Of a stretch of 64,000 nt of DNA, positions 51,857-61,353 are shown piece by piece. The stretch spans positions 3,061,826 to 3,125,825 of the forward strand of contig NZ_OZ024668.1 of NCBI RefSeq assembly GCF_902497775.2. The letters run 5' to 3'. Position numbers and translations under genes: made by a program. Origin of the DNA: Pseudomonas fluorescens. Its GTDB lineage: Bacteria > Pseudomonadota > Gammaproteobacteria > Pseudomonadales > Pseudomonadaceae. Positions within the stretch are counted from its first letter, which is position 1. Each line of letters starts with the position of its first letter. Below the pieces are notes generated by a model, which saw only the letters and a list, made by a program, of their open reading frames with translations, made no database searches and was not told the origin of the DNA.

Positions 51857-53440
51857 TTAGCCGCAGAGCACCGCAGCACGTACCGGATCAATCGCCACCA
51901 GCGCCGCCAGCAATGCCTCGTTGCGTCGCGCCAGAGTGGGTTTGTCGGCATCATTGCGCTGTGCTTTCAAACGCAGCAGCTTGAGCAGGCGAGCCTTGAC
52001 CTCGAAGTTCAACTCCGGCTCCCACGTCGCCAAGGCGTGCAGTTGCGCAGTGGTGTCCAACTCGCCCAGCAAGTGCACCGCCAGGTCGCTCTTGCCGTAT
52101 TGCTCGGCGACTCGCGCCATCAGCAAACGCAACAGCCAGCGCTGACGCCCGCTGTGCACGCCCGGCCGCGCCGCCAGCCAGGCCAGCGCGACTTCCACGC
52201 CGTCACTGTCTGCCTGGGCCAGGGCTTCGCCTTCCAGCGACAGAATCTCGGCATCACCGGTGGTCAGCACCGCCTTGGGTGCCGGCAGCCATTGCTGCGT
52301 ACGATTGCCGCTGACGTGCTGGGTGATCCAGTCACGGGTGACCTCGTCGGCGAACGGGCTGCCGTCGCTCCAATGCAACAGCTCCAGGCCCGGCAAGCGT
52401 TCAAGAAACATGCCCAGGTCACGCTTGACGATGTCGGCCCAACTGTCTTGCGGCGCCGGTTGTTTACTCAGCGCCTGGTACAGGTACCACTGCAAGTCCA
52501 GCCAGAAATGGTTCACCCCTTCGGCGTACACCCGCTCGACCTGATCGAGCAATTCGCTCCAGCTCTGTTGCAAGTACAGGCGCTTGAGTTGTGCCCGATA
52601 ATCGCCACGGGGCGAGGCCAGGCGCGTGTTGCCGCTGGCCTCCTCGGGCGGTGCCTGGTGTACGGTGTCCCAGCGCAGGCTCTTCATCAGCCGATGAGCC
52701 GCGAGCCAGCCTTGAGGCTGTTCGCGCAAATAGCTCGCCAGCGCCCGACCGTTGTCCAGCAGGTCACGCCCGGACTTGATCGCCGTGGCAGTGGGCGCCG
52801 GCTGTACGTTCGCGTCGTGACTGGCGCTGTGCTGCGGCACCAGCGCATCCACCCCGCCAGACTGCGTCAACCGGGCGGACAACGCGCCATACAACGCCCC
52901 CAGGGCCGGGCGCTGGTCCTGCGGCCAGGCCTCAAGCCCACGCTCCAGCCAGGCCAGCGCCGCGACCGTACGTTCCGCCTCGCTGCGCACCACTTCCGGG
53001 TACAGCGACAAGCTGTCCAGCACCTTGCTGCTGGCCAACCATTCCAGGGCCATCTTGCGGCTATTGGGCCGGGCCGGCAGTATGTCGGCGGCGTAACGCT
53101 CCACCAACGCGGCCAACAACGTCAGCCCGTCGGCCAGCCCCGCCTCACCATCCTTTTGCAAACGCGCCCACAGGTAATACGTGGCCACGCGCAAGTCCTT
53201 GCAGGTGTGAGTCAGCAGCTTTTCTGCCATCTGAACCACCCGCTCGGCATCCGCCCCGGAGAGTTTATTGACCTCCTCGCGCATGCGCTGAAAGTCATCG
53301 TCATAACCTGGGTCTTCGCCCACGGGTGAGTCCGTACTGATGGGCAGACGCCACGGTTGCCAGCGTTCGGCCTGGTCGCGGGCCAGGGCCAAGGCATCGC
53401 GCTCACCCAAGCAATGGGTGATCAGGGTGCGCAGGCTCAT
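51857..53440 (-). CDS. tssA: T6SS protein TssA (ImpA_N plus VasJ C-terminal type)
   Basis: This is a 527-residue TssA. The N-terminal ImpA_N domain is seen in PISTDSPVGEDPGYDDDFQRMREEVNKLSG (about 33-62) and DLRVATYYLWARLQKDGEAGLADGLTLLAALVERY. The C-terminal VasJ-type part includes LDLQWYLYQALSKQP near 325. Such long TssA proteins cap and guide sheath polymerisation. The ATG overlaps the stop of the upstream tssM part (ATGA). Confidence 0.92.
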   Translation of the reverse strand: MSLRTLITHCLGERDALALARDQAERWQPWRLPISTDSPVGEDPGYDDDFQRMREEVNKLSGADAERVVQMAEKLLTHTCKDLRVATYYLWARLQKDGEAGLADGLTLLAALVERYAADILPARPNSRKMALEWLASSKVLDSLSLYPEVVRSEAERTVAALAWLERGLEAWPQDQRPALGALYGALSARLTQSGGVDALVPQHSASHDANVQPAPTATAIKSGRDLLDNGRALASYLREQPQGWLAAHRLMKSLRWDTVHQAPPEEASGNTRLASPRGDYRAQLKRLYLQQSWSELLDQVERVYAEGVNHFWLDLQWYLYQALSKQPAPQDSWADIVKRDLGMFLERLPGLELLHWSDGSPFADEVTRDWITQHVSGNRTQQWLPAPKAVLTTGDAEILSLEGEALAQADSDGVEVALAWLAARPGVHSGRQRWLLRLLMARVAEQYGKSDLAVHLLGELDTTAQLHALATWEPELNFEVKARLLKLLRLKAQRNDADKPTLARRNEALLAALVAIDPVRAAVLCG

Positions 53441-54396
53441 TCGAAGCTCCCGTTTTGCGCATAGGGCACTTCTGCGGCACCTTCGTTGAGAAAAATCTGC
53501 GACGGCAGCGTGAAATCACGCAGCTTGAGCAAAGCCAGCGGCCCCGCGCCCAGTTCGGTGCGTAGGTTCCAAGTGAGATTCGCGCCATCGGGGGCCTTGA
53601 GGACCATGCGGTAGCGGCTGTCGCCGTCGTCCAAAGGGGTGATTCGAGCTTTTTCCAATAAGCGAATCAGGCCCCAAGTGCCCTGGTAGTCGCCGAACAG
53701 ACGCTCTCCTGTGTGAATGCTGGTCCAACTCAGGCTGGCGCCCGGATGGTCACCACGTCCAGGCCAACTGAAACGTTGCCAGAGCTCTTTCTGGTTGAAG
53801 TACTGATGTTGCACACCGTTGAGAATAAAGGTGGTTTGCACCACATCGCGCACCGGTTTGCCTTGCAGCTCGAAGCTCAGGCCCATTCCTCCGTCGGTAT
53901 AGATCACGTCAGCCAAGTGACTGAGTTGGTTGATTGCCGACAGGAACTGCGGATTGAAGCGCAAGCCCTGACTATGACGAGGGTCGGCTACCCAGCGGCT
54001 GCCTTCCTTGCTCAGCACACCGCTCAGTTGGCGCTGCAAAAACTGCTCGATGCGCCCAGAGTCGGCGCGGATCATCTGCCCCAGCATCGGCAACGAGGAG
54101 TCACTGGCGGTATCTGCAAACGGGTAGCGACCGGCGAAAGCGTCTTGCCAGTCCGTGACAATCGCCCGCTGCCACTGATTGTTGAGCCCCGCCGCAGAGG
54201 GTTGCAAAACTCGCTGCCAGGCTTGATCCAGCGGCTGCACAAAGAGCGTATGGCCGACCCCACTCCACTCCGCCCCAAGGCTGGCGGCAATCAGGCTGCC
54301 GTAGGACTGGGTGTCGGTCAGATCGACGCTCTTGCCCTGAAAAACCGTCTGCGCCAAGGCCTGAGTCATTTCCTGCGGGTCGGGTGCATTGCTCAC
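53437..54396 (-). CDS. tssM: TssM C-terminal part, after an in-frame stop
   Basis: These 319 codons continue tssM in the same frame, directly after its TAA. They hold the TssM C-terminal domain: SLGAEWSGVGHTLFVQPLDQAWQRVL, NNQWQRAIVTDWQDAFAGRYPFADTASDSSLPMLGQMIRADSGRIEQFL and PGASLSWTSIHTGERLFGDYQGTWGLIRLLEKA, the periplasmic part that binds TssJ. A GTG codon follows the stop at once, but no ribosome-binding site is visible, and the product would lack a signal or membrane anchor for export. It is best read as the severed end of tssM. Confidence 0.85.
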   Translation of the reverse strand: MSNAPDPQEMTQALAQTVFQGKSVDLTDTQSYGSLIAASLGAEWSGVGHTLFVQPLDQAWQRVLQPSAAGLNNQWQRAIVTDWQDAFAGRYPFADTASDSSLPMLGQMIRADSGRIEQFLQRQLSGVLSKEGSRWVADPRHSQGLRFNPQFLSAINQLSHLADVIYTDGGMGLSFELQGKPVRDVVQTTFILNGVQHQYFNQKELWQRFSWPGRGDHPGASLSWTSIHTGERLFGDYQGTWGLIRLLEKARITPLDDGDSRYRMVLKAPDGANLTWNLRTELGAGPLALLKLRDFTLPSQIFLNEGAAEVPYAQNGSFE

Positions 54397-56826
54397 TTAC
54401 TGCAGTTTCAAACGCACACGCGTGACCCGGGTGAGGAATGCATGCAGGCTCAAGCGGTCATTATCGACATTGCCCTTGAGGTCTTTGCCCAGCAGCGTCA
54501 GCAGCGGACCGAAGGTTGCATCCAGAGGACTGCGCGGCGCCTGGGTTTGCTGGTCGATCACCGGCACCTTGTCTTGGTCTATCAGCTTTTGTGCGGACTT
54601 GATCAGCGAGTCGGCCAGCGCCTGGCTGCGAGTGCCGGCCTGTCCCTGATAGGCCAAGGTGTTCATCAGGGCAATCAGTGGCGACTGGCGGACATCGGTC
54701 ATCAGGGTCAACTGATCAATCACATCAGGCAGGCTGACGGTCTGATGCCAGCGCAGGCTGTTGAGAAAATCCAGCCAGGCGTTGGCGTAGTCCTGAAAGT
54801 AGCGTTCAGTGAGGCGCTCCTTGAGCACACCAGGGGTCAGCTCGGCGGCGATGTCGGTCTGCTTGTCGCTGAGTACCCAATCAATTTCCTCGCGGCGCGC
54901 TTCGGCGATGTCGTCGATGGCCCGGCGCACCTGACCTTCCCAGGCCTGGCGGGTGAACACCCCTGGCACGCTGGCTTCGGTGTAGAACAACGCCAGGGCG
55001 TCGGTTTCACCGACCATGCCTTGCACACCCAACTCAGGGTATTGGTTAGCTGCCAGGTCGAGAACCTGCTGGTACAGGGTAGTTTCGGCATTGCGCTGGC
55101 CCAACTGGCCGAGCAGTACTTGTCGGGTTAGCGCCACCAGCGTCGGATCAGCCTTGATGGCCCAATCCGGATGCGCCGCCAGGTGCTCGCCATAGAACCG
55201 CCACAGGTTCGGTGACAGGCCTTGCCAGAGCCCCGGAGATACCCCAATGCGCGACGGCTCGGCGTTGGTCAAGGCTTTGGTCAGGAAGGTCGCGTCAGCT
55301 TTTTGCGGGCGCGCCATCATCAGGTACGCCTTCAATTGCTCGTAGGCGCCCAGGGCCTGCTCGGCCCGTTGCTCGCTGCCCGGGGGCAGACTGATCAAGG
55401 CGTTGAGCTGACGTTGTAAATTGGCCGCCGCCGGGTCACGGATCAAGCGGTTGTTGGCGTCAACATAACGTGGCCACAGGGCATCGAGCAGGGCTTGATT
55501 TTGATTCAAGCCGAAACGCTGGTACCAGGGCATGCCGTGTTTGGCGCGGTAATCCAGACGTGCCAGTTCGCGCACCAGGTCGTTGAATGCGTTCAGTTGC
55601 TCGTCGCTATTCCCCGGCTGCTGCAATGCCGCCAACGAGGTTTGCACTTGGGCAATCTGCACACGGTTACTGACAAACGACAGCAATAACCCCGCCCCCC
55701 ACAACACTCCCAACCCCAGCACCAGTGCATAGCCGACGCGGGGAACGCTCCAGCCCAGTCGACGGCCGCTAGTGGCATTATCGTCGAGCACGCCGTGCCA
55801 CACCGAGGCCACCGGCCAGTCATGTTTTAAGTCATGTTGCGTGCGCTGCACCGGCAGGCTGAACCACAGCCCACGCAACGGCACACCACGGGCAAACTCG
55901 CCGGCCAACGGGGCGAGCGTGTGACGCCAACGGCCTATGCCCTCGGCCTGCAAATCGCGGGACAGGCGCAGCAGAAAGTCATGGCCCATCACATTGTTGA
56001 TCTGCGCCAGGCCTTCGCGACGCAAAGGCTCCAGCAAATTATTCAAACGACCTTGCAACACTTGCGCATCAAAGCGTGCCGGCAACAAGCAGCCTACCGG
56101 CCGTGCCTTGCGGGTGTCCTGCGACCAAGCACTGTCGCAGACCTGCCACAGGTACAACGGCAACTGCCAGTTCAGGCCACGGGCCAGGCGCTGCAACTGG
56201 TGCACGCCCGCGCCCATCGCGGCATCATCGGCGGCCTGGGTGTTGTTCAGTGCCCAGACCACGCCGTCCAATGCACGCCACCGACTCAGCCCACGCCATT
56301 GCGCGGGGAATGACTGCTCCAGCGTCGCCTGGGCACTGCCGCCCCACAATAGGACGGTGCCTTGGCCTTCCAGCCAGCGCTGCTCGGCGAGGGTCGGGGC
56401 GATGGCTTCGATTTGCGCGGGTTCGCCAATAACTAGTAGTAGACGGACTTTGCGGCGCCAGAAGAAACCGTAGCGATCACGCAGGTGATCGCGCAGCTCT
56501 CCTACCGCTAACGCGTCTGGGGATGAGGATACTGGACTCAATGGAGAGATCGACGCTTCGGCATCCAGCCCCACTACTCTCAGCGCTTGGCGAGCCGCCA
56601 AGCGATCCCAGGCTAGCAAAATGACCGGGCAGAACCAGCAAAGCGCGAACCACACGCCCAGGCTCCACAGCACCAACTGTTTGAGCGGAAGTTGCGGCCA
56701 ACCCAAATAGCCGCCACACAAGCTGTACAACAGGCCACCAAGCAGCACTAGCAGCGTCATGATCAGCAGATAGCCCAACCCCACGCGAACCAACGAGCCC
56801 TTACCCACGTCCTTAATTGTTGCCAT
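54397..56826 (-). CDS. tssM: T6SS inner-membrane protein TssM (IcmF-like), truncated by TAA
   Basis: These 809 residues form the N-terminal 70 percent of TssM. Two membrane helices (about 16-40 and 47-70), a cytoplasmic region (LLLVIGEPAQIEAIAPTLAEQRWL), a third helix (YALVLGLGVLWGAGLLLSFVSN near 363) and the periplasmic ImcF-related helical domain are present. No Walker A motif (GxxxxGKS/T) is seen where some TssM proteins have one. The frame ends at TAA (54397-54399) just where the C-terminal domain should follow. Together with the next frame it makes about 1,129 residues, the normal TssM size. It overlaps the upstream gene by 14 bp. Confidence 0.9.
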   Translation of the reverse strand: MATIKDVGKGSLVRVGLGYLLIMTLLVLLGGLLYSLCGGYLGWPQLPLKQLVLWSLGVWFALCWFCPVILLAWDRLAARQALRVVGLDAEASISPLSPVSSSPDALAVGELRDHLRDRYGFFWRRKVRLLLVIGEPAQIEAIAPTLAEQRWLEGQGTVLLWGGSAQATLEQSFPAQWRGLSRWRALDGVVWALNNTQAADDAAMGAGVHQLQRLARGLNWQLPLYLWQVCDSAWSQDTRKARPVGCLLPARFDAQVLQGRLNNLLEPLRREGLAQINNVMGHDFLLRLSRDLQAEGIGRWRHTLAPLAGEFARGVPLRGLWFSLPVQRTQHDLKHDWPVASVWHGVLDDNATSGRRLGWSVPRVGYALVLGLGVLWGAGLLLSFVSNRVQIAQVQTSLAALQQPGNSDEQLNAFNDLVRELARLDYRAKHGMPWYQRFGLNQNQALLDALWPRYVDANNRLIRDPAAANLQRQLNALISLPPGSEQRAEQALGAYEQLKAYLMMARPQKADATFLTKALTNAEPSRIGVSPGLWQGLSPNLWRFYGEHLAAHPDWAIKADPTLVALTRQVLLGQLGQRNAETTLYQQVLDLAANQYPELGVQGMVGETDALALFYTEASVPGVFTRQAWEGQVRRAIDDIAEARREEIDWVLSDKQTDIAAELTPGVLKERLTERYFQDYANAWLDFLNSLRWHQTVSLPDVIDQLTLMTDVRQSPLIALMNTLAYQGQAGTRSQALADSLIKSAQKLIDQDKVPVIDQQTQAPRSPLDATFGPLLTLLGKDLKGNVDNDRLSLHAFLTRVTRVRLKLQ

Positions 56827-57934
56827 GAGGCACCGCCACTCCAATCGCCAATCGTTTGTTCCCATCCTGGCTCAGCCAACCACATGGCTGGCCTGCCTCC
56901 CCCGCTTGCAGCAATGCCAGGGACATACCGATAAACGGAGCCAGATGCGCCAGCACACCCCATTGCCCCGTCAGTTGATGCTCGACCGCCGACCAACCGC
57001 CCGCAACAAATGCTTCCTGGCTGGCTTTATCCAACGCCAGGCAGGTGGCCGGAGGCGTTTTCAATCCGGCGTAACGCTGCAACTGCGTGCAGAGCTCGGC
57101 AGGCAACTCACCTGCCTGGTATTCACCCCGGTGCAACAACTGCCGACCCTGTCGGCTTACCCGCCAGAGAAAAGCAGCTTCACCGGGCACCTCGTTCTCT
57201 TCAGCGCCCTCCACCGACACCACGCCGGCACACAACAGCCAGTCGTCCTCGCCACGGCAATCGCGGTGGAAGGTATCGATCAAATCGTCCAGATCAGTCA
57301 GGTTCTGTAATGACAAACGGGCCTCGGGCAACACCACTCCCGCTCGGGCCAGCACCTCAACGAAAGCAGCCTGGCTGCTCTCATCCCCCACCCAGGCAAT
57401 CGCCCGCAGATGAGGCCCGCACTCGATTAGCCCTGGGAGTGCCAGGGTCAAGCGGGCCAGGTGTCGGGCCAAGGCTGGGGTGCGCTCGGTGATCACACCC
57501 AACGACAACGGGCAACGCAACATGGGCTGTGTGGCGCCGGGTATCGCCAAGGGTGATGAGATGCCTTTCATCAAGTTCAGGTAATCCTCTTGCATGTCAC
57601 CCGCAGGTCCTAGCAACAACACGTCCTGCACCGGCAAACTGAGAGAACGCCGATGCCACCAACGCTGCATGGCGGCCTCCAGGGTGCGCAGATACACCTT
57701 GCGGTTGAACAGTTCGATCTGCCACACCAACACACGCACCGCCAGGAGCAACGCCCAGCACAGTGGCAGCACCGCACTCCACAGCCACAACTCCAGGCGC
57801 GGTTGTTCCTGGGGCCAGAGCATCAGCAAGGCTGTCGATTGCACCCCGAACAGCAGCCCCAACCCCAACCACCAACCTCGCCAACGCGGCGCGCCCGGTT
57901 CAACGAAGTCGGGGTACTCAGGGGGCCGGTTCAT
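56813..57934 (-). CDS. T6SS-associated membrane protein of unknown function
   Basis: This is a 373-residue protein with two membrane helices near the N-terminus (about 27-47 and 57-76) and a large cytoplasmic part of mixed character. Segments such as VQDVLLLGPAGDMQEDYLNLMKGISSPLA and VGDESSQAAFVEVLARAGVVLPEARLSLQNL have a sulfatase- or ATPase-like feel but no motif was recognised. It sits between PAAR and tssM with 4-bp and 14-bp overlaps, so it is translated with the T6SS apparatus genes. The constant neighbourhood suggests a role at the TssJLM complex; this is inference. Confidence 0.7.
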   Translation of the reverse strand: MNRPPEYPDFVEPGAPRWRGWWLGLGLLFGVQSTALLMLWPQEQPRLELWLWSAVLPLCWALLLAVRVLVWQIELFNRKVYLRTLEAAMQRWWHRRSLSLPVQDVLLLGPAGDMQEDYLNLMKGISSPLAIPGATQPMLRCPLSLGVITERTPALARHLARLTLALPGLIECGPHLRAIAWVGDESSQAAFVEVLARAGVVLPEARLSLQNLTDLDDLIDTFHRDCRGEDDWLLCAGVVSVEGAEENEVPGEAAFLWRVSRQGRQLLHRGEYQAGELPAELCTQLQRYAGLKTPPATCLALDKASQEAFVAGGWSAVEHQLTGQWGVLAHLAPFIGMSLALLQAGEAGQPCGWLSQDGNKRLAIGVAVPHGNN

Positions 57935-58194
57935 GGTGCGACAATCATTGAAGTTGCCGCCAGGGTGCTGACCAACTGGCAACCGCACGCGCAACGATGG
58001 CCGTCCAGCGCCACAGGTTTGCCGTCCATGGTAGAAATCGACGTACCTTCGACAATGTGCGTCATGCCATGCAGATTGCAACGGACTTGATCGTCCACAC
58101 AGGCCACCGGCTTACCGAAGGCCTCGTAGTGTCCCGACAACACCTCACCGCCGAAGGGATGCAATGGGTCGCCCATGCGTACTAGGGGCATCAT
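57931..58194 (-). CDS. PAAR-motif T6SS spike tip protein
   Basis: This is an 87-residue PAAR protein. The start MPLVRMGDPLHPFGGEVLSGH and the middle CNLHGMTHIVEGTSISTMDGKPVALDGHRCACGCQLVS match the family, with the HxH/C metal-binding positions for the zinc at the spike tip. It caps VgrG and can carry the lipase effector encoded just upstream. Its ATG overlaps the stop of the lipase gene (ATGA) and its stop overlaps the next ATG. Confidence 0.9.
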   Translation of the reverse strand: MMPLVRMGDPLHPFGGEVLSGHYEAFGKPVACVDDQVRCNLHGMTHIVEGTSISTMDGKPVALDGHRCACGCQLVSTLAATSMIVAP

Positions 58195-60530
58195 GACACC
58201 AGCTCCTTAGCCTGCTCGACCAAGCCACCAGTGCGCTTCAGATAGTCCAGCATGCTCTGCATGCGCAGGGCTTCTTCACCCTCAATAATGGCTTGCGTTT
58301 GCTGCGCCACCACCTCACCAATTGCAAAGGTCGGTTGCAGGACTTTCTCCGCCCCTGGCAGGAAAGGCTCCACTTTGCCACTGACGACATTGATCACCTG
58401 ATAACCCACCGACGCAGCGCCCAGCGTGCCAGCAAGGCCTTTCCAGCCATGACGACGGATGCTGTAAACCCCGCCCAGTACCAGCGCGATGCCCACCACA
58501 CGCCCAGCCACCACCACCGGGGTCATGCGCTTATTAGTCTCGCCGCCGAAATACACCATGCGGTAACGGAAATAATCCCCCCACAACTCCCGTGAACTCA
58601 TAGCATCGTGCAAAAACCAGGCACGCGAGTCATGCACCTGGTCGTCAAACAGCGCTACCACCGCAGCTTTCTGCGGCGAATCGGTGACGCGAAACTTATT
58701 GCTGTTGGTCCCAACTTCAACAAAGAGCTCCTTGGCGCGCACCTCCCCCTCAGCCTTGATCCGCTCGTACTCTTGCTGCTCGTCGTCATCATTGAGCAGG
58801 TACACCGTGTCCCTGAGCGCTACATCGACTACCCAGCCCGTCACGCTGCTCTGATCGCGCCGCCAATCTTGATAGTCGTGTTCGAACTCCACGGCGGCTT
58901 CGCGGATCTGCTGCTGATCCTTTACCGGCTCATAAGTGGGCGGACTGGCCGTCCCCAACAGAAGCTGCGCTTCGTTTTCCTGACCTCGGGCCTCCTTTCG
59001 CTTGCGTTTGGCGTCGGCGATCTCAGCCTCACGTTCGGCTTTTTGCGCCTCTTGCAGCGATGCATTGGTCTGTATGGCCTTGCCGTAGAAGGGTTCATTG
59101 GCGTAACTGCCACGGGCCAGACGCTCGATGCGCCATCCGGTGAGCCAGGATAATTGCGCGGCCATGGCGTCTTCGAGGGAATGCCCCAGACGTAGGGATT
59201 CGTCGTTCGGCGGAGTTTGTGCGGTGCTCTCTTCGACTAGGCCCAGGGTGCTGCGCCAGGCATTGAAGCGGTCGATCAAAATCGGCGAGAAGTCGAACTC
59301 ATTCCCCGTACCAGGGTCCATTTTTCGCGAAGGTTGAATCTGCCGCAACTTATCTGACAACACCGCCTCAGGCACCGTTAACGGTGCACCAGCCGCAAAA
59401 GCCTCCGCATACAGGTCATGCAGCACAATCTGCGACAGCAACTCGCCCGACCCGCCTCGGGCCTTGCCCTGGTCCCCCGGCGGATAACCACCGCCCACAT
59501 CCGAGTGCACGCCGGGATAGACCACCTCCCGGGCGTAAGGGGGATAAAGGCCATCGGCATAACGGATCGAGTCCAGCGGGAAGCACAAGCGTTGTTCGTG
59601 GGCGGCGACAAAATGCCGGCAGACCTTGATCCACTCGGGGAATGTTTTGACATCGGGCAACTGCTGCGTGCCATCAGCCCAGTCCATATGCCCGTCAGCA
59701 AAGGGCGCGGCACGGGCGCTGCCCACCGAGGCCACGGTGTCCAGCAGGCCAAGAAACTCGATGGTCAACGGCAGTCCCAATAATGCCTGCTCCAGGTCTT
59801 CGGCACCTTCCGGGGTATCGAACAGCTCGCTCAACCAGGTAACGAAAGTGCGTGCCTCCGCAGCCCCACGGGAAAAACCATAGACGAACAGCTTGATCGC
59901 CAGCACCTTTGGCTGTGTCGTCTCAACCTTGATCCTCAAGGGCTCCAACAGCGAGGCCATGGCTTGGCGTCGGCTGCTTTTTCCCAACGCAGTCAGCGGC
60001 CAGGTAGTGGCCATTGTCTTGAGCTTGGCCTGCATGATCGCCAAGGACAATTCATCTTTGGTCAGGGCAAATGACAAGGCATTGGCTACCTGAAGCAACC
60101 CCCAATTGATCCTATCCTCGCCTCGATTGGCGAAGGCCAGCCCGAACGTGCTGAAGTCCATCTCACCGATTTCGGGGAAGGGAGTACCCACGCCGGGGAT
60201 GTAATAACTAAAATAACCGGTTTCCTGCTGCTCCAGGCTGGCGTGGTAGAGCCGGGCGATATTGGTCGGATGGGGCGGTGTGGCCTTATGGGTATCGTAA
60301 GGTTCGTTGTTGTTGGTACCGTCAAAGAACAAGCTGATATGCAGACTGCGTGCGCAGGTGGAAGCACCACGCAAACCACGTTGGGCATTTAACTCCTGGC
60401 GATACTTCTCTGTCTCGGCCATTTGTAGGTCGTAATTATCAATTACGCTCTGCATGTCACTGGGCAGACGCCCTTTTTTTGGAAACAAGGCCGGCACATA
60501 AACCGACTCGGTGTTCTTCACTTCGGACAT
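58191..60530 (-). CDS. DUF2235 T6SS lipase effector (Tle1-like)
   Basis: This is a 779-residue antibacterial effector. The DUF2235 alpha/beta-hydrolase part shows LHISLFFDGTNNNEPY (about 63-78), the nucleophile elbow VYGFSRGAAEAR with Ser220, the likely Asp264 in GLLDTVASVG and His342 in YPGVHSDVGGGYPPGD. A long charged helical part (about 500-600) leads to a hydrophobic C-terminal region (about 685-730), which may enter the target membrane. It should cleave phospholipids in rival cells. The partner immunity gene lies just upstream and overlaps it by 13 bp; the PAAR carrier lies just downstream. Confidence 0.9.
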   Translation of the reverse strand: MSEVKNTESVYVPALFPKKGRLPSDMQSVIDNYDLQMAETEKYRQELNAQRGLRGASTCARSLHISLFFDGTNNNEPYDTHKATPPHPTNIARLYHASLEQQETGYFSYYIPGVGTPFPEIGEMDFSTFGLAFANRGEDRINWGLLQVANALSFALTKDELSLAIMQAKLKTMATTWPLTALGKSSRRQAMASLLEPLRIKVETTQPKVLAIKLFVYGFSRGAAEARTFVTWLSELFDTPEGAEDLEQALLGLPLTIEFLGLLDTVASVGSARAAPFADGHMDWADGTQQLPDVKTFPEWIKVCRHFVAAHEQRLCFPLDSIRYADGLYPPYAREVVYPGVHSDVGGGYPPGDQGKARGGSGELLSQIVLHDLYAEAFAAGAPLTVPEAVLSDKLRQIQPSRKMDPGTGNEFDFSPILIDRFNAWRSTLGLVEESTAQTPPNDESLRLGHSLEDAMAAQLSWLTGWRIERLARGSYANEPFYGKAIQTNASLQEAQKAEREAEIADAKRKRKEARGQENEAQLLLGTASPPTYEPVKDQQQIREAAVEFEHDYQDWRRDQSSVTGWVVDVALRDTVYLLNDDDEQQEYERIKAEGEVRAKELFVEVGTNSNKFRVTDSPQKAAVVALFDDQVHDSRAWFLHDAMSSRELWGDYFRYRMVYFGGETNKRMTPVVVAGRVVGIALVLGGVYSIRRHGWKGLAGTLGAASVGYQVINVVSGKVEPFLPGAEKVLQPTFAIGEVVAQQTQAIIEGEEALRMQSMLDYLKRTGGLVEQAKELVS

Positions 60531-61048
60531 ACGGCTGGCTCCTTCATTTCCAACGGTTCTTTAATTGGATATCCAGGTTGGCCATAAGCCATACAGGCAG
60601 TTGTGACCTTGACTTGATTGCACGGTAGAAAGTGAACCTTTAATGAGCACAGTTTTTCTGTCTCATAAGATGGGAGATCTACTATGGCACTGTGTTGTTG
60701 GTAGTTGGCTTTGTGTTTGGCGTAAGCCGCTCTGTACGCGTCGGTTCCCAAGGCGGGTAAATGCGCATTAGGATTCGGATCAGTTTCCCACTCCACTTTA
60801 AGCTTCAAGCCTGGCTGCCATTGCCTTGGCAACATCGCACAACACATCCCACCACGATTGCCATGTGGAGATATATTGGGGCCACCATAGCCATTCACGG
60901 AAAAATGATTAATGGCTGCCGACGTATGATTAACCCCGCCCAAATTACCCGCCAAAAACTTTGACTCTCCCACCGAGCACCCGGCCAGTAACGCAAGTAA
61001 ACAACCGCCCACCCATTTGCACACAGCACTGCCTTTTAAATAGCTCAT
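60518..61048 (-). CDS. DUF3304 lipoprotein, probable immunity to the lipase effector
   Basis: This is a 176-residue lipoprotein with the lipobox LLAGC (Cys near 24), so it sits in the periplasm, the compartment where Tle effectors act. DUF3304-type segments are NHTSAAINHFSVNGYGG, MLPRQWQPGLKLKVEWETDPNP and VHFLPCNQVKVTTAC. The proteins of this family are found as Tli immunity partners. It is encoded just before the lipase and overlaps it. It is a paralogue of the lipoprotein encoded 800 bp upstream. Confidence 0.85.
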   Translation of the reverse strand: MSYLKGSAVCKWVGGCLLALLAGCSVGESKFLAGNLGGVNHTSAAINHFSVNGYGGPNISPHGNRGGMCCAMLPRQWQPGLKLKVEWETDPNPNAHLPALGTDAYRAAYAKHKANYQQHSAIVDLPSYETEKLCSLKVHFLPCNQVKVTTACMAYGQPGYPIKEPLEMKEPAVCPK

Positions 61049-61353
61049 CCCCTACTCCTTATTTTTGCTATCAAGTTCGGTACGGAAAGCGCCGATCCCA
61101 AGCGCCTTTCGTTCAAAACCTGGATCGGTTGTGCCCGGAACTGTTCGTTTTCACTTTCAATAAACAGATTCTGTACGTCCCTGGAATCACCACGCAAACC
61201 ACGTTGGGCATTTAACTTCTGGCGATACTTCTCTGTCTCGGCCATTTGTAGGTCGTAATTATTGATTACGATTTGCGGATCACTGGGCAAACGCCCTTTA
61301 TTTGGAAATATGGCCGGCACATAAACCGGCCCAATGTTCTTCACTTCGGACAT
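61045..61353 (-). pseudogene. Internally deleted remnant of a second lipase effector
   Basis: The 102-residue frame starts with 55 residues nearly the same as the N-terminus of the full lipase (MSEVKNIGPVYVPAIFPNKG through KLNAQRGLRG). After RGLRG it changes to sequence not found there (DSRDVQNLFIESENEQFRAQ onward). No catalytic motif remains. It is probably an old effector copy with an internal deletion, or a scar of recombination with another effector tail. It overlaps the next immunity gene start by 4 bp. Confidence 0.8.

Noticed and set aside
52037..53329. Long plus-strand open frame opposite tssA
   Set aside because: It is a shadow frame rich in Gln, Arg and Pro with no family pattern. 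tssA on the other strand is certain.
54396..54397. Two separate genes in place of one tssM
   Set aside because: The frames touch in phase with no ribosome-binding site between them, and the second part alone has no export or membrane signal, so one broken gene is the simpler reading.
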